64,000 bases of DNA from Tenebrio molitor (Eukaryota > Arthropoda > Insecta > Coleoptera > Tenebrionidae): assembly GCF_963966145.1 (NCBI RefSeq), contig NC_091049.1, positions 5,022,001 to 5,086,000 of the forward strand, written 5' to 3'. This document shows positions 22,426 to 33,385 of this stretch, one piece after another (the stretch's first letter is position 1; every line of letters begins with the position of its first letter). Under the pieces are notes generated by a model. It was not told the DNA's origin, made no database searches, and worked only from the letters and a program-made list of their open reading frames with translations. A program made the position numbers and the translations under genes.

Positions 22426-22907
22426 TAAAAGGGTTTTCGGTAATTGCAAAACCGTTAAGCGATCTCTTGAGGAAAGGTAAAAGTTTCGAGTGGAACGATC
22501 CCCAACAAATTTCGTTTTGTAAAGGTCTTTGTGAAAGGTGATAACCGTTAAATAAATGAATTTGAATTTGAACAGATGGCTTTCGCCAAATTAAAAGAAA
22601 TCTTGATGAATAGTCCGGTTTTATGTGTATATAATCCGAAAGCGCCTACCGATTTACATACAGACGCTTCATCTGTAGGACTTGGCACAGTTCTAATGCA
22701 GGAACAAAGCGATGGCAAATTGAAACCGATTTCGTATTACTACAGAAAAACAATTCCCGAGGAGTCCGTCTAACATTCGTTCGAATTAGAATGTTTAGAT
22801 ACAGTAGCACGTCTAGAGAAGTTTCGGGTTTACCTGTTGGGAGTACATTTAACTATTCGTACCGATTGTGACAGCCTAAAATTGCTCGCGGATTAGCGTG
22901 ATTTAAA
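22425..22907 (+). pseudogene. Gypsy RNase H fragment (plus-strand half)
   Basis: PLSDLLRKGKSFEW marks the connection domain of a gypsy pol. AFAKLKEILMNSPVLCVYNP and LHTDASSVGLGTVLMQ then show the RNase H fold with its conserved DAS. SYYYRKTIPEE and EKFRVYLLGVHLTIRTDCDS follow, the frame being interrupted by a stop after EESV. The fragment ends at about 22907, where the next RNase H residues continue on the opposite strand (next entry). A 68-bp foreign piece sits at 22506-22573. This is a rearranged fossil. Confidence 0.85.
22506..22573 (+). mobile_element. Very short 5'-truncated LINE tail
   Basis: Within the gypsy frame, between the codons for DPQQ and MAFAKL, lies text ending AAATGAATTTGAATTTGAAC. 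A TTGAA-repeat tail after TAAATAA is typical of CR1-like LINE 3' ends. Removing it would rejoin the two flanking pieces of the gypsy frame. About 68 bp makes it an extreme 5' truncation. Confidence 0.5.
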
Positions 22908-23100
22908 TTTTGGGTAAAGTTTCCGACTCCCACCAGTCGCTGGTATTTTAGCCCGAACCAGAACTAAATCTCCTACTTTCAAAACAGGAGCCTTACGTCT
23001 ACCTTTATTCTGATCACCTTTTTGGTATTCAATTTTATAATTAAACTCTGACAGACGTATGAACCATCTGCTTATTCTGGGATTTAAGGGACCGTATGAA
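22893..23100 (-). pseudogene. Gypsy RNase H / integrase C-terminus (inverted half)
   Basis: The minus-strand frame holds NPRISRWFIRLSEFNYKIEY, the RNase H end, then jumps directly to LKVGDLVLVRAKIPATGG and SRKLYPKF. The latter is the gypsy pol C-terminal region normally found after the whole integrase. So the piece lost most of integrase and sits inverted relative to the plus-strand RNase H half that ends at 22907. The upstream frame (to 23222) shows nothing recognisable. Confidence 0.78.
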
Positions 23101-23241
23101 GTAGTGTAACCTGTGGGTAATGAGGCTAATGACAGATACTTAATATAGGACATACAAGGTGAAATATAGAGTAATAGATTGTTTAAGGGAATAGTTTCAA
23201 TTGATAGATTGAAATTAGGCATAATTATTCCCCGACATATC

Positions 23242-24091
23242 TAGGAATAACTCTGGATTCATCTTTAACCTTCAAACTACACAACTCGCAGGCACAAGAT
23301 GGGGAGCGAATGCACACACTTTACGTGTCACAGGACTAGCTCTAGTGTATTCTACGGCAGAATATTGTTGCCCTGTCTGGAAGAACAGTGCACACGTGAA
23401 CAAAATAGATGCTCAATTGAATACCACACTTCGAATAATAACGGGTACTTTAAAATCTACTACAACACCATGGCTACATGTCTTAGCTCACATTATTCCG
23501 TATGATATTAGAAGAAAATACGTCACAAAACGAATTTGGGATAAATTTCAAAATTCACCGAACATGTACTCCATAACACAAGACATGGCAAATTTACCAC
23601 CCTTTAGATTAAAATCGCGTAAACCACTTTGGAAAGAAGAATTTCTCATGCAACCATTTTCCAAATCTGACTATTGGAAAGCAGCCTGGCAAGAAGTAGA
23701 TATTTTCAATAAAAATCTAATTGAGGATCCTACAAAACAAATTCCGGGTTTTGACCTACCAAGGAAAATCTGGTGTAAATTAAATCGTTTTAGAACCGGC
23801 CGTGGCAAATGCAATAATATGCTGTTTCACTGGAACATTCGTGAAAACCCTTCTTGTAAATGCGGTGCAGAAAAAGAAACAATCCAACACATTGTGGAAG
23901 AATGTCCCCTTACTAAATTCCAGCAAGGTTTCTCCAAACTACATCTACTTACCGAAGACGCCCTAAATTGGCTACAAAAAATTAAAAACATATATATAAT
24001 TTACCATAATTATTTGGGAATTTCGAATTTTACTGACGAAAAACCTTTGATGCTGTATCTTGCTTATTTTTTATCCGATTTGAATAAGTGA
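23242..24091 (+). pseudogene. 3' part of a non-LTR retrotransposon pol
   Basis: The open frame starts in a region equivalent to the post-RT thumb (YLGITLDSSLTF with a break, then ALVYSTAEYCCPVWKNS). It continues to a zinc-binding end, CKCGAEKETIQHIVEEC, a C-x-C-x7-H-x4-C arrangement. The frame is open for 248 codons to the TGA at 24089-24091. The catalytic RT motifs are absent, so the copy is 5'-truncated. One base after the stop, the Copia LTR begins, so its own 3' UTR is missing. It differs in sequence from the LINE at 33.4 kb and belongs to another family. Confidence 0.82.
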
Positions 24092-24092
24092 C

Positions 24093-24311
24093 TGTTGATG
24101 TATTTCTCATTTTATAATTATTTAATAACAGTACTTTTATTTTGTTTAGGTTGGTACTAAAACCAACGAGTAGATGTAACTAAGGAAAAACCTGATATAC
24201 GCCATAGACACTAACTTGAAACTTGTAGATTGTAAAACAACATGTTCACGTTTGAATAAACAGTTTTAGCTTTTAAATCAAAACAGTCGGCCTTATTAGA
24301 AAATCCCAACA
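24093..24311 (+). repeat. Copia-1 5' LTR
   Basis: 219 bp from TGTTGATGTATTTC to AATCCCAACA, matching 28405-28623 with three substitutions: A/G, T/G and T/C at about positions 103, 140 and 151 of the LTR. TG...CA termini are present. Confidence 0.95.
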
Positions 24312-24325
24312 GGTTATGGGCTACA
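24312..24325 (+). promoter_or_regulatory. Copia-type primer-binding site (internal initiator tRNA-Met)
   Basis: GGTTATGGGC directly follows the LTR. This word matches the half-tRNA primer site used by Drosophila copia, and the same word follows the 5' LTR of the second Copia here (41221). Confidence 0.8.
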
Positions 24326-24478
24326 GTGCGTATTAAAAAGAAAGTGCACTAACGGGAAAATATAATTTGGCGTACTGGTTGAAGTAATCTCCGCAAGTCC
24401 AATTTTGAGGTTAAGGAATCCACGAGGTGAACCAAAGAAGAAACAATAGATTAGTCAAGAATAATTAACGTTGGACTA

Positions 24479-27400
24479 TTGGAAGGGAAAGCAAATTGGA
24501 CTACGTGGAAATACAAAATTTCCGTCTGTCTACGAGGAGTCTCCGGAGCAATGGATGTTGTCCAAGGCAGGTTAGTGGCACCTAATACACTACAAGAAGA
24601 TGCTACCGCTGCCCAAACAGCGACGTACAAAAGTGCATTAGAAGTATTCAATAAAGCAGACAGCAATGCCTTGATTATCTTAACCACGAACATGTCAGAT
24701 GAAACGTTGCAGAAGATAATGCGATTCACGACGTCGCGAGAAGTATGGCTGGAACTTCACAAGTTGTTTGACGGCGTTTCTGAGGACAAAGTCTACAACC
24801 TCTGCTTACAATTCTTTGGATTTAAGAGGAATCCTGAAGTTGACATCGCATCACATATTTCAAAATTGAAAACACTATGGAGCGAGTTGAAGCAGGAGAT
24901 GATGAAAGATGAAGCGAACCTGGAACTACCAGACTTATTTCTGATCTGTAAAATTCTGGGAACACTATCAGATGACTATTTTTCATTCAAGTCTAGCTGG
25001 ATGTTAATGTCAAAAAGTGACAGAACAGTCGATAATCTGACAAATCAATTGTGTGCATATGAACGAGCCTTAGGGACCAAGAAGGACGAATCTTCTGATC
25101 AGAAAGCTCTGGTTGTGAACTCGTCGAAGCAGGCATCGCAGCAAGCGAATGTAGTCGATTCCAAGAAGAAAAAGAAGCTGATTTGTCATTATTGTAAGAA
25201 GCCAAATCACACCGTGAAAGTGTGTAGAAAGTGGATAGCTGATGGCAGGCCACCGAAATCGAGCAATCCGGAACCAGGTACGAACATGACACTCGTTTCT
25301 ATTACATCAACTGTGATGAATTCTGAAAGCAGTAATAAAGACTGGTATGTAGATAATGGCGCGACAAGTCATATCACAAATGACAAAAATTCGTTCAGAA
25401 CACTTGAACCATTTTCAACAACACATTCAGTAACCACAGCGAATGGTGAGAAAATTGAAGCCATTGGAAAAGGTACAGTGGAGATTGAAGCAGCAGTTGG
25501 AGGAAGATGGAACAAAATCACTCTGACAGATGTTTGGTGCGTTCCAAGTATTCAGAAGAATTTGTTCTCCGTTCTTGCAGCACAAGATAAACGTCAAAAT
25601 AGCGAGTTCATCTCAACCACAGAAACTTGCAATTTCAAAGTCGACGGATTAGTCCAGCTGATAGGAGTTCGTGATCGATTTGGAGGACTTTATAAGTTGG
25701 CCGTGAGAAGTACGAAAACCAGCTCACTCGATGAAGTCAATGTCACAGGTACAAATAATCTCTTGCAGCTATATCATGAGAGATTCGGACATCAGAATAA
25801 GCGCCATGTGAAGTCGCTACTGAGCAAGGAGCTGAACATCAAAGTGGAAATGGACAGTGAACTGTGTGAAGGCTGTATGTACGGAAAAGCTCATCGCCTA
25901 CCATTTGGCACTAGAACGAAGACAACAAAAGCAGGAGAGCGAGTTCACACAGATGTATGCGGACCATTTCAGGAATCGATGTCAGGATTTAAATATTTTG
26001 TGCTCTTCAAGGACGATTACACAAAATTCAGGACGATTTATTTCTTGAAAGAAAAATCAGAAGTTGCAGAGAAGCTGAGTCAGTTTTTAGCTGAAACAAA
26101 AACTGTTGGACATGTGATCAAAGAACTTCTGAGTGACAATGGGAAGGAGTTTGACAACAAGGACGTTAGAAGTATGCTTCAAAAGGAAGGTATTATTCAA
26201 CGTCTAACGATGCCATACACCCCACAACAAAACGGCTGTAGCGAAAGAGAGAATCGCACAGTCGTCGAAACAGCAAGGGCAATTATGCATGCCCACGGAA
26301 ACATTCCGCAGACACTCTGGGCTGAAATAGTTCGTTCAGCGAACTACATCTTGAATCGCACGGGACCTTCAAACGTGCCAGGAACATCTCCATATGAACT
26401 GTGGTACGGTAAGAAACCGGGACTGAAACACTTACGTGTAATAGGCTCCACTTGCTATGTTCATGTTCCGAAGCAAACCAGAAAAAAGATGGACCCAAAA
26501 GCCACTAAAGGTATTCTCATTGGCTACGATCATGATGACGGATACAGGATCTTCGACAAAGAGGAATGCAAACTCATTAGATCACGAGATGTCGTATTTG
26601 AAGAGAAAACGCTTGAGCACACGAAAAGTGTGATTATTCCAGAAGATGATTCAACGTCTAAACAGGAAATTCAAGCTGATCGCGATGATGAACTCACCGA
26701 TGACGATGAAGAGGAGCAGGAAACCGAAGATACGTCAATTTCTGGAACTTCCGAGTCAGATTGCGAGCACAACGCCGACAGGACCACACGATGTCTACGG
26801 AACAGATCGACTCTGAAAGCGCCAGAGAAACTGCAAGACTACGTGATGCATCTTGCAACGTCACTTGAGGAACCAGAAACTTACGGCGAGGCCATGACGT
26901 CGGATCAAAAGGATTACTGGAAAGAAGCCATGGACCGTGAAATGAAGGCTCTTCAAGAAAACGAGACTTGGGGGCTAGTGGACTTACCTCAAGGAAAAAG
27001 GGCTATTTCAAACAAATGGGTCTACAAAGTGAAAACCAACGCCGATGGATCAATCGATAAGTTCAAGGCGAGACTGGTCATCAAGGGCTATTCACAGCAA
27101 AGAGGAATTGACTATGACGAAACTTTCAGTCCAGTAGCCAGGAAGTCTACTACTCGAACGTTACTCAGTGTTGCCGCAAATGAAGGTATGAAACTTGCAC
27201 AGATTGACGTTTCAACGGCTTTTCTCTATGGTGACTTGAAGGAAACCATATACATGCAACAACCTGAAGGACACTGTGATGGATCTGGGAGAGTATGTCG
27301 ACTAAAGAAAAGCTTGTATGGGCTGAAACAAGCCCCTCGTTGCTGGAATGAGAAGTTTAGCAATTACATCATTAAATTGGGTTTTCGAAGGAGCGAAGCG

Positions 27401-28410
27401 GATCCTTGTCTTTTTGTTAGGCAAACAGGCTCCACAAAAATGTTCTTCGTCCTTTATGTTGATGATGGTTTAATTGCAGCCAATGACGAACAGGAACTTC
27501 AACAATTTATCGATGACTTAGGACGAAAGTTCAAAATAACTGCTAAACCTGCGTCGTTTTTCCTGGGACTGGAAATCAATCGAGAAGAAGACGGCTCGGT
27601 GAGGGTGGGTCAAACCCACTACACCGAAAAACTGTTAGAACGATTCAACATAAGTAACTGCAAGGCAGTGACTACTCCAATCGTCAAGGACAACGACACA
27701 GAAGAAAGCTCTCGAAACTCCGAGTTTCCATACAGACAAGCCGTGGGAGCATTGATGTTCCTCATGTGTGGGACACGTCCGGATATTGCGTACGCACTCA
27801 GCGTGGTATCCAGAAATCTTGAGAATCCAACAGATCGAGACGTAGTTAGGGTCAAGAGGATTTTGCGGTACCTGAGAGGTACAACGAACTGTGGGCTTCT
27901 TTACAAGAACAACCAAGCAAAGGGGGTTTTTGAATGCTACAGCGATGCAGATCATGGTGGTGACCTTAGCACGGGGCGTTCGACCTCTGGTGTACTGTGC
28001 CTCCACTCTGGGGCCCCTATTTCCTGGATGAGCCAAAGACAATCTTCCGTTGCCATATCCACAACTGAAGCTGAAGTTGTAGCTGCCAGCGAAGCTGCCA
28101 GGGAGATCATCTGGATCAAGAGGATTTTACTGAACTGGACCAATTGAAAGCAACACCTACATTACAAATCGACAATGAAGCTGCTATTCGACTTGCCCAG
28201 AATCCCGAGTTCCATCGAAGAACGAAGCATATTCGTATCAGACATTTTTTTGTTCGCGAATTAGTAACTGCTGGAGAGATTATGGTTTCAAAAGTAGATT
28301 CTGAAAAACAGCTCGCGGACATATTAACAAAACCATTGTTTTCAACCCGATTTAGAGATTTGTGTAACGACATGGGAATCTGTAAGTTATTAAATAAGGG
28401 AGAGTGTTGA
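24479..28410 (+). pseudogene. Copia-1 gag-pol polyprotein, one frameshift in RNase H
   Basis: The frame runs from 24479 to 28147 (1222 codons). Its remainder continues in another frame to 28410. Domain order is copia-like: gag (WTTWKYKI and GFKRNPEVDIASHI), zinc knuckle CHYCKKPNHTVKVC near residue 236, and protease WYVDNGATSHIT near 289. Integrase follows with an HHCC (HERFGHQ...CEGCMYGK) and catalytic HTDVCGPF, LLSDNGKEF and GCSERENRT. RT has QIDVSTAFLYGDL and FVLYVDDGLIA, and RNase H has CYSDADHGGDL and STTEAEVVAASEA. A one-base change near 28125-28144 moves the end (QIDNEAAIRLAQNPEF, RTKHIRIRHFF, KQLADILTKPL) out of frame. The frame opens with TTG. The first in-frame ATG, at 24551, lies after conserved gag residues, so the start codon may also be lost. 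Confidence 0.93.
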
Positions 28411-28623
28411 TGTATTTCTCATTTTATAATTATTTAATAACAGTACTTTTATTTTGTTTAGGTTGGTACTAAAACCAACGAGTAGATGTAACTAAGGAAA
28501 AACCTGGTATACGCCATAGACACTAACTTGAAACTTGTAGATGGTAAAACAACACGTTCACGTTTGAATAAACAGTTTTAGCTTTTAAATCAAAACAGTC
28601 GGCCTTATTAGAAAATCCCAACA
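28405..28623 (+). repeat. Copia-1 3' LTR
   Basis: 219 bp, preceded by a purine-rich tract at 28396-28404. Differs from the 5' LTR at three sites only. Confidence 0.95.
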
Positions 28624-29387
28624 CGAGGAATACTTCTCCTGACGTATTTCATTTTATTACGTCATTTAAGTCATTGTTACTAAATAATTTTATGACCAGT
28701 CATTCACCTAGCTCCAATTGTGAAGATGACTATAGCGCAGGGGCCTTAGATAATTTAAGATGTTTTATAACTGGCGAATGCATTGCTGGGGTTCGTCGTT
28801 TGGACGATTATGAACATCCTGCAAATGTACCAGCCACTGTGTTATGTGTAAAAAAAAGTAGAGTAGCCAAATCAACTATCGCGTATGTAGCTGGTTTTGT
28901 CGCCAGAAAAGTTTTAAAATCTACTAGCAATTGCCAAAATTGTAAAAATGTATTGTTGCATTCCGATGGCGATGTTGATCTAGGAGTGATCGAGGCAAGG
29001 CAATATGCAAACTGCAATTTGGTCAAACCTGGTAGCTATTTGTGTTTTGCGATAAGCCAGTCATTGTCAAGGCTTTTTTACTTAATTCCCAGGAATTGCC
29101 ACAAAAATAATTTGTTTGCCATGTTGAAACATGTAATTTTAAAAGAAGTTAATTTTATTGTGCTTAATTGTGTAGATCACACACACATCGGTGATTTAGT
29201 TGCCACTTCAATTATAAGGTGTATATTATATTACTGGTGTAAATCTGTTAATAAGGTATTGGTTGGAAAGGACGAAAAATTCGTCAGGTATTTACGACAT
29301 GAACCAAATAAAACTTTTATTGATCCTATTAAGTTGGAAGCCAGAAATAAATATTTAAAGAAAACCTTTAAAAAGTCTAAGCGCTAA
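28624..29387 (+). pseudogene. C-terminal fragment of a P-element-like transposase
   Basis: The open frame begins directly at the LTR edge with TRNTSPDVFHFITSFKSLL and ends at a stop at 29387. It matches, residue by residue in style, the C-terminal region of the P-like transposase at 38.5-39.8 kb. Shared landmarks are RSPDV/TSPDV, HSPGANCE/HSPSSNCE, GALDNLRCFITGE, RVAKSTIAYVAGF, LVKPGSYLCFA, SVLNC/IVLNC and DPIKLEARNKYLKK. It is a different, diverged family member. The N-terminal THAP and catalytic parts are missing at the Copia junction. The remaining 240 or so codons have no break, so the family was active not very long ago. Confidence 0.85.
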
Positions 29388-29672
29388 CATCGCTTGTATT
29401 TCGTTCTTTCACACCAAATTTATTAGTACATACCTACCTATTAACGGCCACCTTATTTTTTTATTGCTTTCAATCCTTTTGTAAATATGTTTAAATAAAA
29501 AAAAAACATAAAATTTGTTTCTTGTTAATTATCTGTAGAAAATCAACATAAACTAGTGAAAATGTATTTATTAATTATAATACATAGTTTAAAAAAAATA
29601 TATTTTTTTTCATAATCCTCTATCTGCAAAATATTTTCACTGTTTTTATACTTTTTAAAATTGTGTAGACAA
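29388..29672. other. Probable 3' flank of the P-like fragment
   Basis: AT-rich, with AATAAA words at about 29493. These could serve as a polyadenylation signal for the P-like fragment. No terminal repeat could be identified. Confidence 0.4.
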
Positions 29673-29781
29673 TACAGGGTTATTCACGAGGAATAAAGAG
29701 CCCGACTAAGTTTTTGATGCACCAATGTTGGATGGATTAAAAATTTGGTCGGGTTCTTTATTCTTCGTGAATAAGCCTGTA
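29673..29781. repeat. Foldback MITE of about 109 bp
   Basis: TACAGGGTTATTCACGAGGA (left) pairs with an inverted copy ending GTGAATAAGCCTGTA (right). The arms are about 43 nt with few mismatches and the loop is short. Termini are TA-like. It is non-coding and would fold into a long hairpin if transcribed. Confidence 0.75.
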
Positions 29782-29956
29782 ACTATAGTCAAAAAGTAAT
29801 TTGACATATCTAAATTTCCCGCTTATGTCGGTTACCCTCGCCCACATCCGCTGTGGGGCGCTGAAGTTAGTTCCATTTGACACCACAGTAGATTACCATC
29901 TAAACCTTCTTTATCTATGGCCATAATAAGCGCTTAGCGTTTTGATACAGTTGGCC

Positions 29957-29964
29957 ATGGTTAT
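29957..29964. repeat. Left 8-bp target duplication of the P-like element
   Basis: ATGGTTAT directly precedes the terminal repeat CACAAATCACATATC. The same 8-mer follows the other end at 40172-40179. An 8-bp duplication is the P-superfamily (and hAT) signature. Confidence 0.9.
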
Positions 29965-30284
29965 CACAAATCACATATCTTAGATAGGAAACTTAAATGG
30001 GAATATCGCAAATAAAATTTTTAGGTGTGAAACTTGACTAGAAGTTGCCCCCGCAGTCGTGGGAGGGCGCTGTACAGCAAGAGTTGGTAACACTTGTCTT
30101 TGATTATACCGACTGAAAATCATTTGTTTGGTAATTCCCAGAATTGTGAATTTAAGTTCGATATTGTTCAAATCTTTAGCGTTATTTTCGTTTTGTTCCG
30201 TTTAGGGCAAGGTAGAATGCGTGGTTCTGTGATTCAGTGTTGACTGGTATCATTTTCGAGTCATTGTGCAAGTTGAATATTGAG

Positions 30285-30552
30285 ATGGAAATGAAAGAGA
30301 TAAAATACAAAAATAAGTGTTGCGTTCCTGGATGTAATAACCAAGCAAGCAAAAGACATCGTTTTCCCAAAGATCCCGATTTATGTCAACGATGGATCGA
30401 GAACATTAAGTCAGCTCGTCTTCAATGTTTGACAGCAGCAGAAATTTATCGGAGATGTTACGTGTGCAACATCCATTTCGCGAGAGAATTTATTGTAGAG
30501 GGTACTTTACGAGGACTTCGTAAAGATGCTGTACCCACTCTACATTTGGGTG
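30285..30552 (+). CDS. Transposase exon 1: THAP domain
   Basis: Starts at the ATG at 30285 (MEMKEIKYKNKCCVPGC). The THAP signature is complete: C-x4-C (CCVPGC), then HRFPKDPDLCQRWI, then CNIHFAREF with the second zinc pair, then LRKDAVPTL. This module binds DNA specifically and in P elements recognises sites near the ends. The donor is G|GTGAGT at 30553. The last codon is split 1+2 with exon 2. Confidence 0.88.
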
Positions 30553-30639
30553 GTGAGTACTGATACAGTGCGCTAATATACCGGGACATTTTTTTAACAT
30601 TGAACATAGCCCATACTTATTCCCTATGTTCAGGCGCGG

Positions 30640-32290
30640 ATAAAGAATTTTACTTAGGGGGAGGGGGGGCAATTTTTCTCCAATTTTGTCTATCTACCAG
30701 AAAATTTGTTCTATACGAAAAAAATGTATAAAACATCAATTTGTCATTCATACAATAATACTTGCATTTGAATGTTCAGCTACTCTGACCGGCACAAAAA
30801 GCGACTCATTATGATTTTTTAATAAATAATCTTGAAATGGAATAAATAATCTTTATTAAATAACATTTTTAATTTACAATGCGAAAATTTCCGATAATAA
30901 TGCGGAATCTGGAAAATATATTGAAATATCTTGAAATTATATTTGTGCTTATTTTTTTTTTTATAATGGTTAAATTGGCAATTGGGATGTTTTCATTGAT
31001 CGGGAGAGGTTTGGTCACCATGGCAACCGAATTGTTTTGTTTCAATAAATTATTGAAAAGTTTGCGCCACTTCCATGTTGTGTTTTTGTCGGTTGTTTTA
31101 CGCGTTAAAAGATTTAATTTGACAATACGAGATACTAATTCAAAATACTGTTCAAATTTTAACAATTTTTCATAACATAATTTTTTTGTTCGACACTGTC
31201 AGAATTTAATAATTTTCTCCTGTGTGAATGGATTTTGATAAATTTGACAACTTGTCAAAACGAAACGTCAAGCTAATTTTAAAGATTTTCAGCGATTTGG
31301 AGCTTGGGGGGCTCGTCGAACAAAAAAACGTTGTATTCAACTCGTTCTTGTGTAATTTGGGCTTTTTTTGGCACTCGCGGTCCTTTAAACCTCTCGTTTC
31401 ACTCGAGTTTTAAACTGGTCCACTCATGCCAAAAAAAGCCCAAATTACACACGAACTCGTTAAATAAACTACAATTTTTTTCTAAAAATAGCTTTTATCA
31501 TTTTTCATTAAAATCTTATTTCCTGTGTTTAATGTTTTGTTTGTCGGATATTCTTTGGCAAAGAATAACTTAAATAGCACTTATCAATACAATATGATAC
31601 CAAAAAAAAAATCTCAAGACAATGAATTAGGTACTTAAAATTCAAAGTGAGTCGTTTTTTGTGTCGGTCAGTGTATTTAGATGATTCGAAAAGAATTATG
31701 AAATAAAAACATAGGTATAGGAAACGAAAAGTCCGTAACATGTAGACAATAAGTAGACATAAATAAAAGCAATACTCTCACACCCTGGACATGGCGTATT
31801 TTAAACGGAATACAAAGAAAACGGGGTACCTAATTAACGGGATAAGACGGCTGGGTTTGACAGCTGGGCAGTGATGGATCACTCCTTCGACTCCAGGAAT
31901 AATGGCACCAAGCAACCACTTTGAAAAAACATCTTACACACACTATTGTTCACTGTGCTGTGTTACATTCGCTTTCGCATTCGACTAATTTGGTCCGGCT
32001 TTAAAATACTGAAAGGACCCAATAATTATTATGAAATAGAGAAATACAGATAATACTTCAGATTAGGCCCTCAGGCAACCGGTGGTGACAAATGGGTCAT
32101 AAAAAATATAACTCGGTCCAACCCTTTCTCGAAATTCGTAAAGGTTTGTTTGGCAAAACAAGTCCATAAATCCATCAGATATCTGGACGTGACTGCGAGA
32201 TGAGCAAAAGACGGAAAAAAAGTGGACAGTTATTCAATTGTCTTGTAGTAAAGAAATGATGTGTTTATGACGATTTCAAAATATTGAAAT
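30640..32290. other. Unassigned interior of the TA-flanked element
   Basis: No protein motif is recognised. A short purine-rich patch (GGGGGAGGGGGGG) sits at 30657. A 35-nt inverted pair containing GTAATTTGGGCTTTTTTTGG lies at 31337-31371 and 31427-31461. The remainder is AT-rich and apparently non-coding. Confidence 0.45.
31337..31461. repeat. Foldback of 125 bp
   Basis: AACTCGTTCTTGTGTAATTT and the following GGGCTTTTTTTGGCA (31337-31371) return inverted at 31427-31461 with one to two mismatches. The loop contains CTCGCGG and CACTCGAG. Confidence 0.75.
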
Positions 32291-32292
32291 TG

Positions 32293-32300
32293 GTCAAAAT
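32293..32300. repeat. Left 8-bp target duplication of CATGACC copy C
   Basis: GTCAAAAT here and again at 35490-35497 on the far side of the element. It is exact and defines both ends to the base. Confidence 0.92.
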
Positions 32301-32482
32301 CATGACCAACTTCATTCATATTCGCTTCGCTTCTATATGGCCGTCTCAATTTAGCAAAAATTTGTTCGCGCAAAGTAGTCCATGAAACGTGCATCATGTG
32401 TCGCCATCTTCCGTCAAGTTGACAACTTATTCATTCTAAAGTTTAAATAAATTCAGGACTATTAAGTTGTTTTTTTAACAAA

Positions 32483-32599
32483 ATGGGCAGAAAGTGTTTT
32501 ATTTGTGGAAATTTGAAGCCTTTTCTCCAATTTCCAAGCGATTCTGATCAGAGAAACAAATGGCTAAAGTCTCTTAAAAGATCTTGTAGTATTTTTTGA
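32483..32599 (+). pseudogene. THAP-like N-terminal exon in copy C
   Basis: The 38-codon frame starts MGRKCFICGNLKPFLQFPSD, then NKWLKSLKRS and a stop. The end of a THAP domain, KKVTLTKDAVPFVF, appears at about 32674-32715, so the domain is split by a frame change or a lost intron. All three copies share this structure. The Cys pair and FPSD/W spacing are THAP-like. The second zinc pair (C-x2-H) cannot be found, so DNA binding by the product is doubtful. Confidence 0.62.
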
Positions 32600-33385
32600 A
32601 TAATAAAATTTCTTATAGAAGGTAGTTTATTAAATGGTATTATAGATCTCAACAAAATTACAGATCATCTTCAAAAAAAGTGACACTCACTAAAGATGCT
32701 GTTCCATTCGTATTTGTAGGAATTCAGATCCAAAATATACAACATGCAAAATGTTTTCTTTGGTTATTTTAGAACCCTGTTGTTGTTTGTACGAATTCAT
32801 ATCCTGACCCAGTCCCCAGATGAAAATGAACCTGCTTCTTCCCTGCAAAACAATACATATACAATACATATTTGACAAAGTTATCTTTTATGTCACTTTT
32901 ATCCACCATCATACTAGGATCTTTGTTAAGATTAATAGCCCTTCAAAATCAGAGTCAATTGCTGTATCCCAGTGATTCATTTTTAGGCATTATTGAGAAT
33001 TGCGAATATAGTACAAAAACTGTTAGGTACCATTTCTACAATATAAGAAATCATGTACTCATTTGAATGACTTGCTGTATGATCACCTCCTTCAAAATTC
33101 AGCGTTTTCCTGTGCAGACCACAAAGCTGCAGTATGCAATGTTATTATTAAAACAGCTGCGAAACCAGTCCTTAGTAATATTTTTGTAGAATAAATGGAT
33201 TCTTTGAAGACTAAGCTTGAACAGTAAACCACTGGGCTGAAAAGTTTTGAAGTTATAAATAGTGCTCTTACCTTTAAAAATGTGTTTTGTTAGTGTTGTC
33301 AGAGGTGTTGTCATCTAGTTAAATTAAACCCAACATTTTCGTCTTCGTGTTTTTTTTTAATTGGCTGATAACAGTAATAACATAA

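Larger units (their letters stand above)
24093..28623 (+). mobile_element. Ty1/copia LTR retrotransposon, Copia-1 (young, nearly complete)
   Basis: Two 219-bp LTRs (TGTTGATG at the start, CCCAACA at the end) bracket a single long gag-pol frame. The LTRs differ at only three positions, so insertion was recent. A copia-type primer-binding site follows the 5' LTR and a short purine tract (AAGGGAGAG) precedes the 3' LTR. The flanking 5-mers do not match (GTGAC left, CGAGG right). The left neighbour is a LINE C-terminus and the right neighbour is the middle of a P-transposase frame. One frameshift in RNase H is visible. Confidence 0.95.

Noticed and set aside
24993..28373. Minus-strand frames opposite Copia-1 gag-pol
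   Set aside because: Antisense shadows of a clearly coding plus strand.
29670..29785. The perfect-looking hairpin as a microRNA precursor
   Set aside because: TA-type ends and mobile-element context fit a foldback MITE better; no small-RNA evidence is available.
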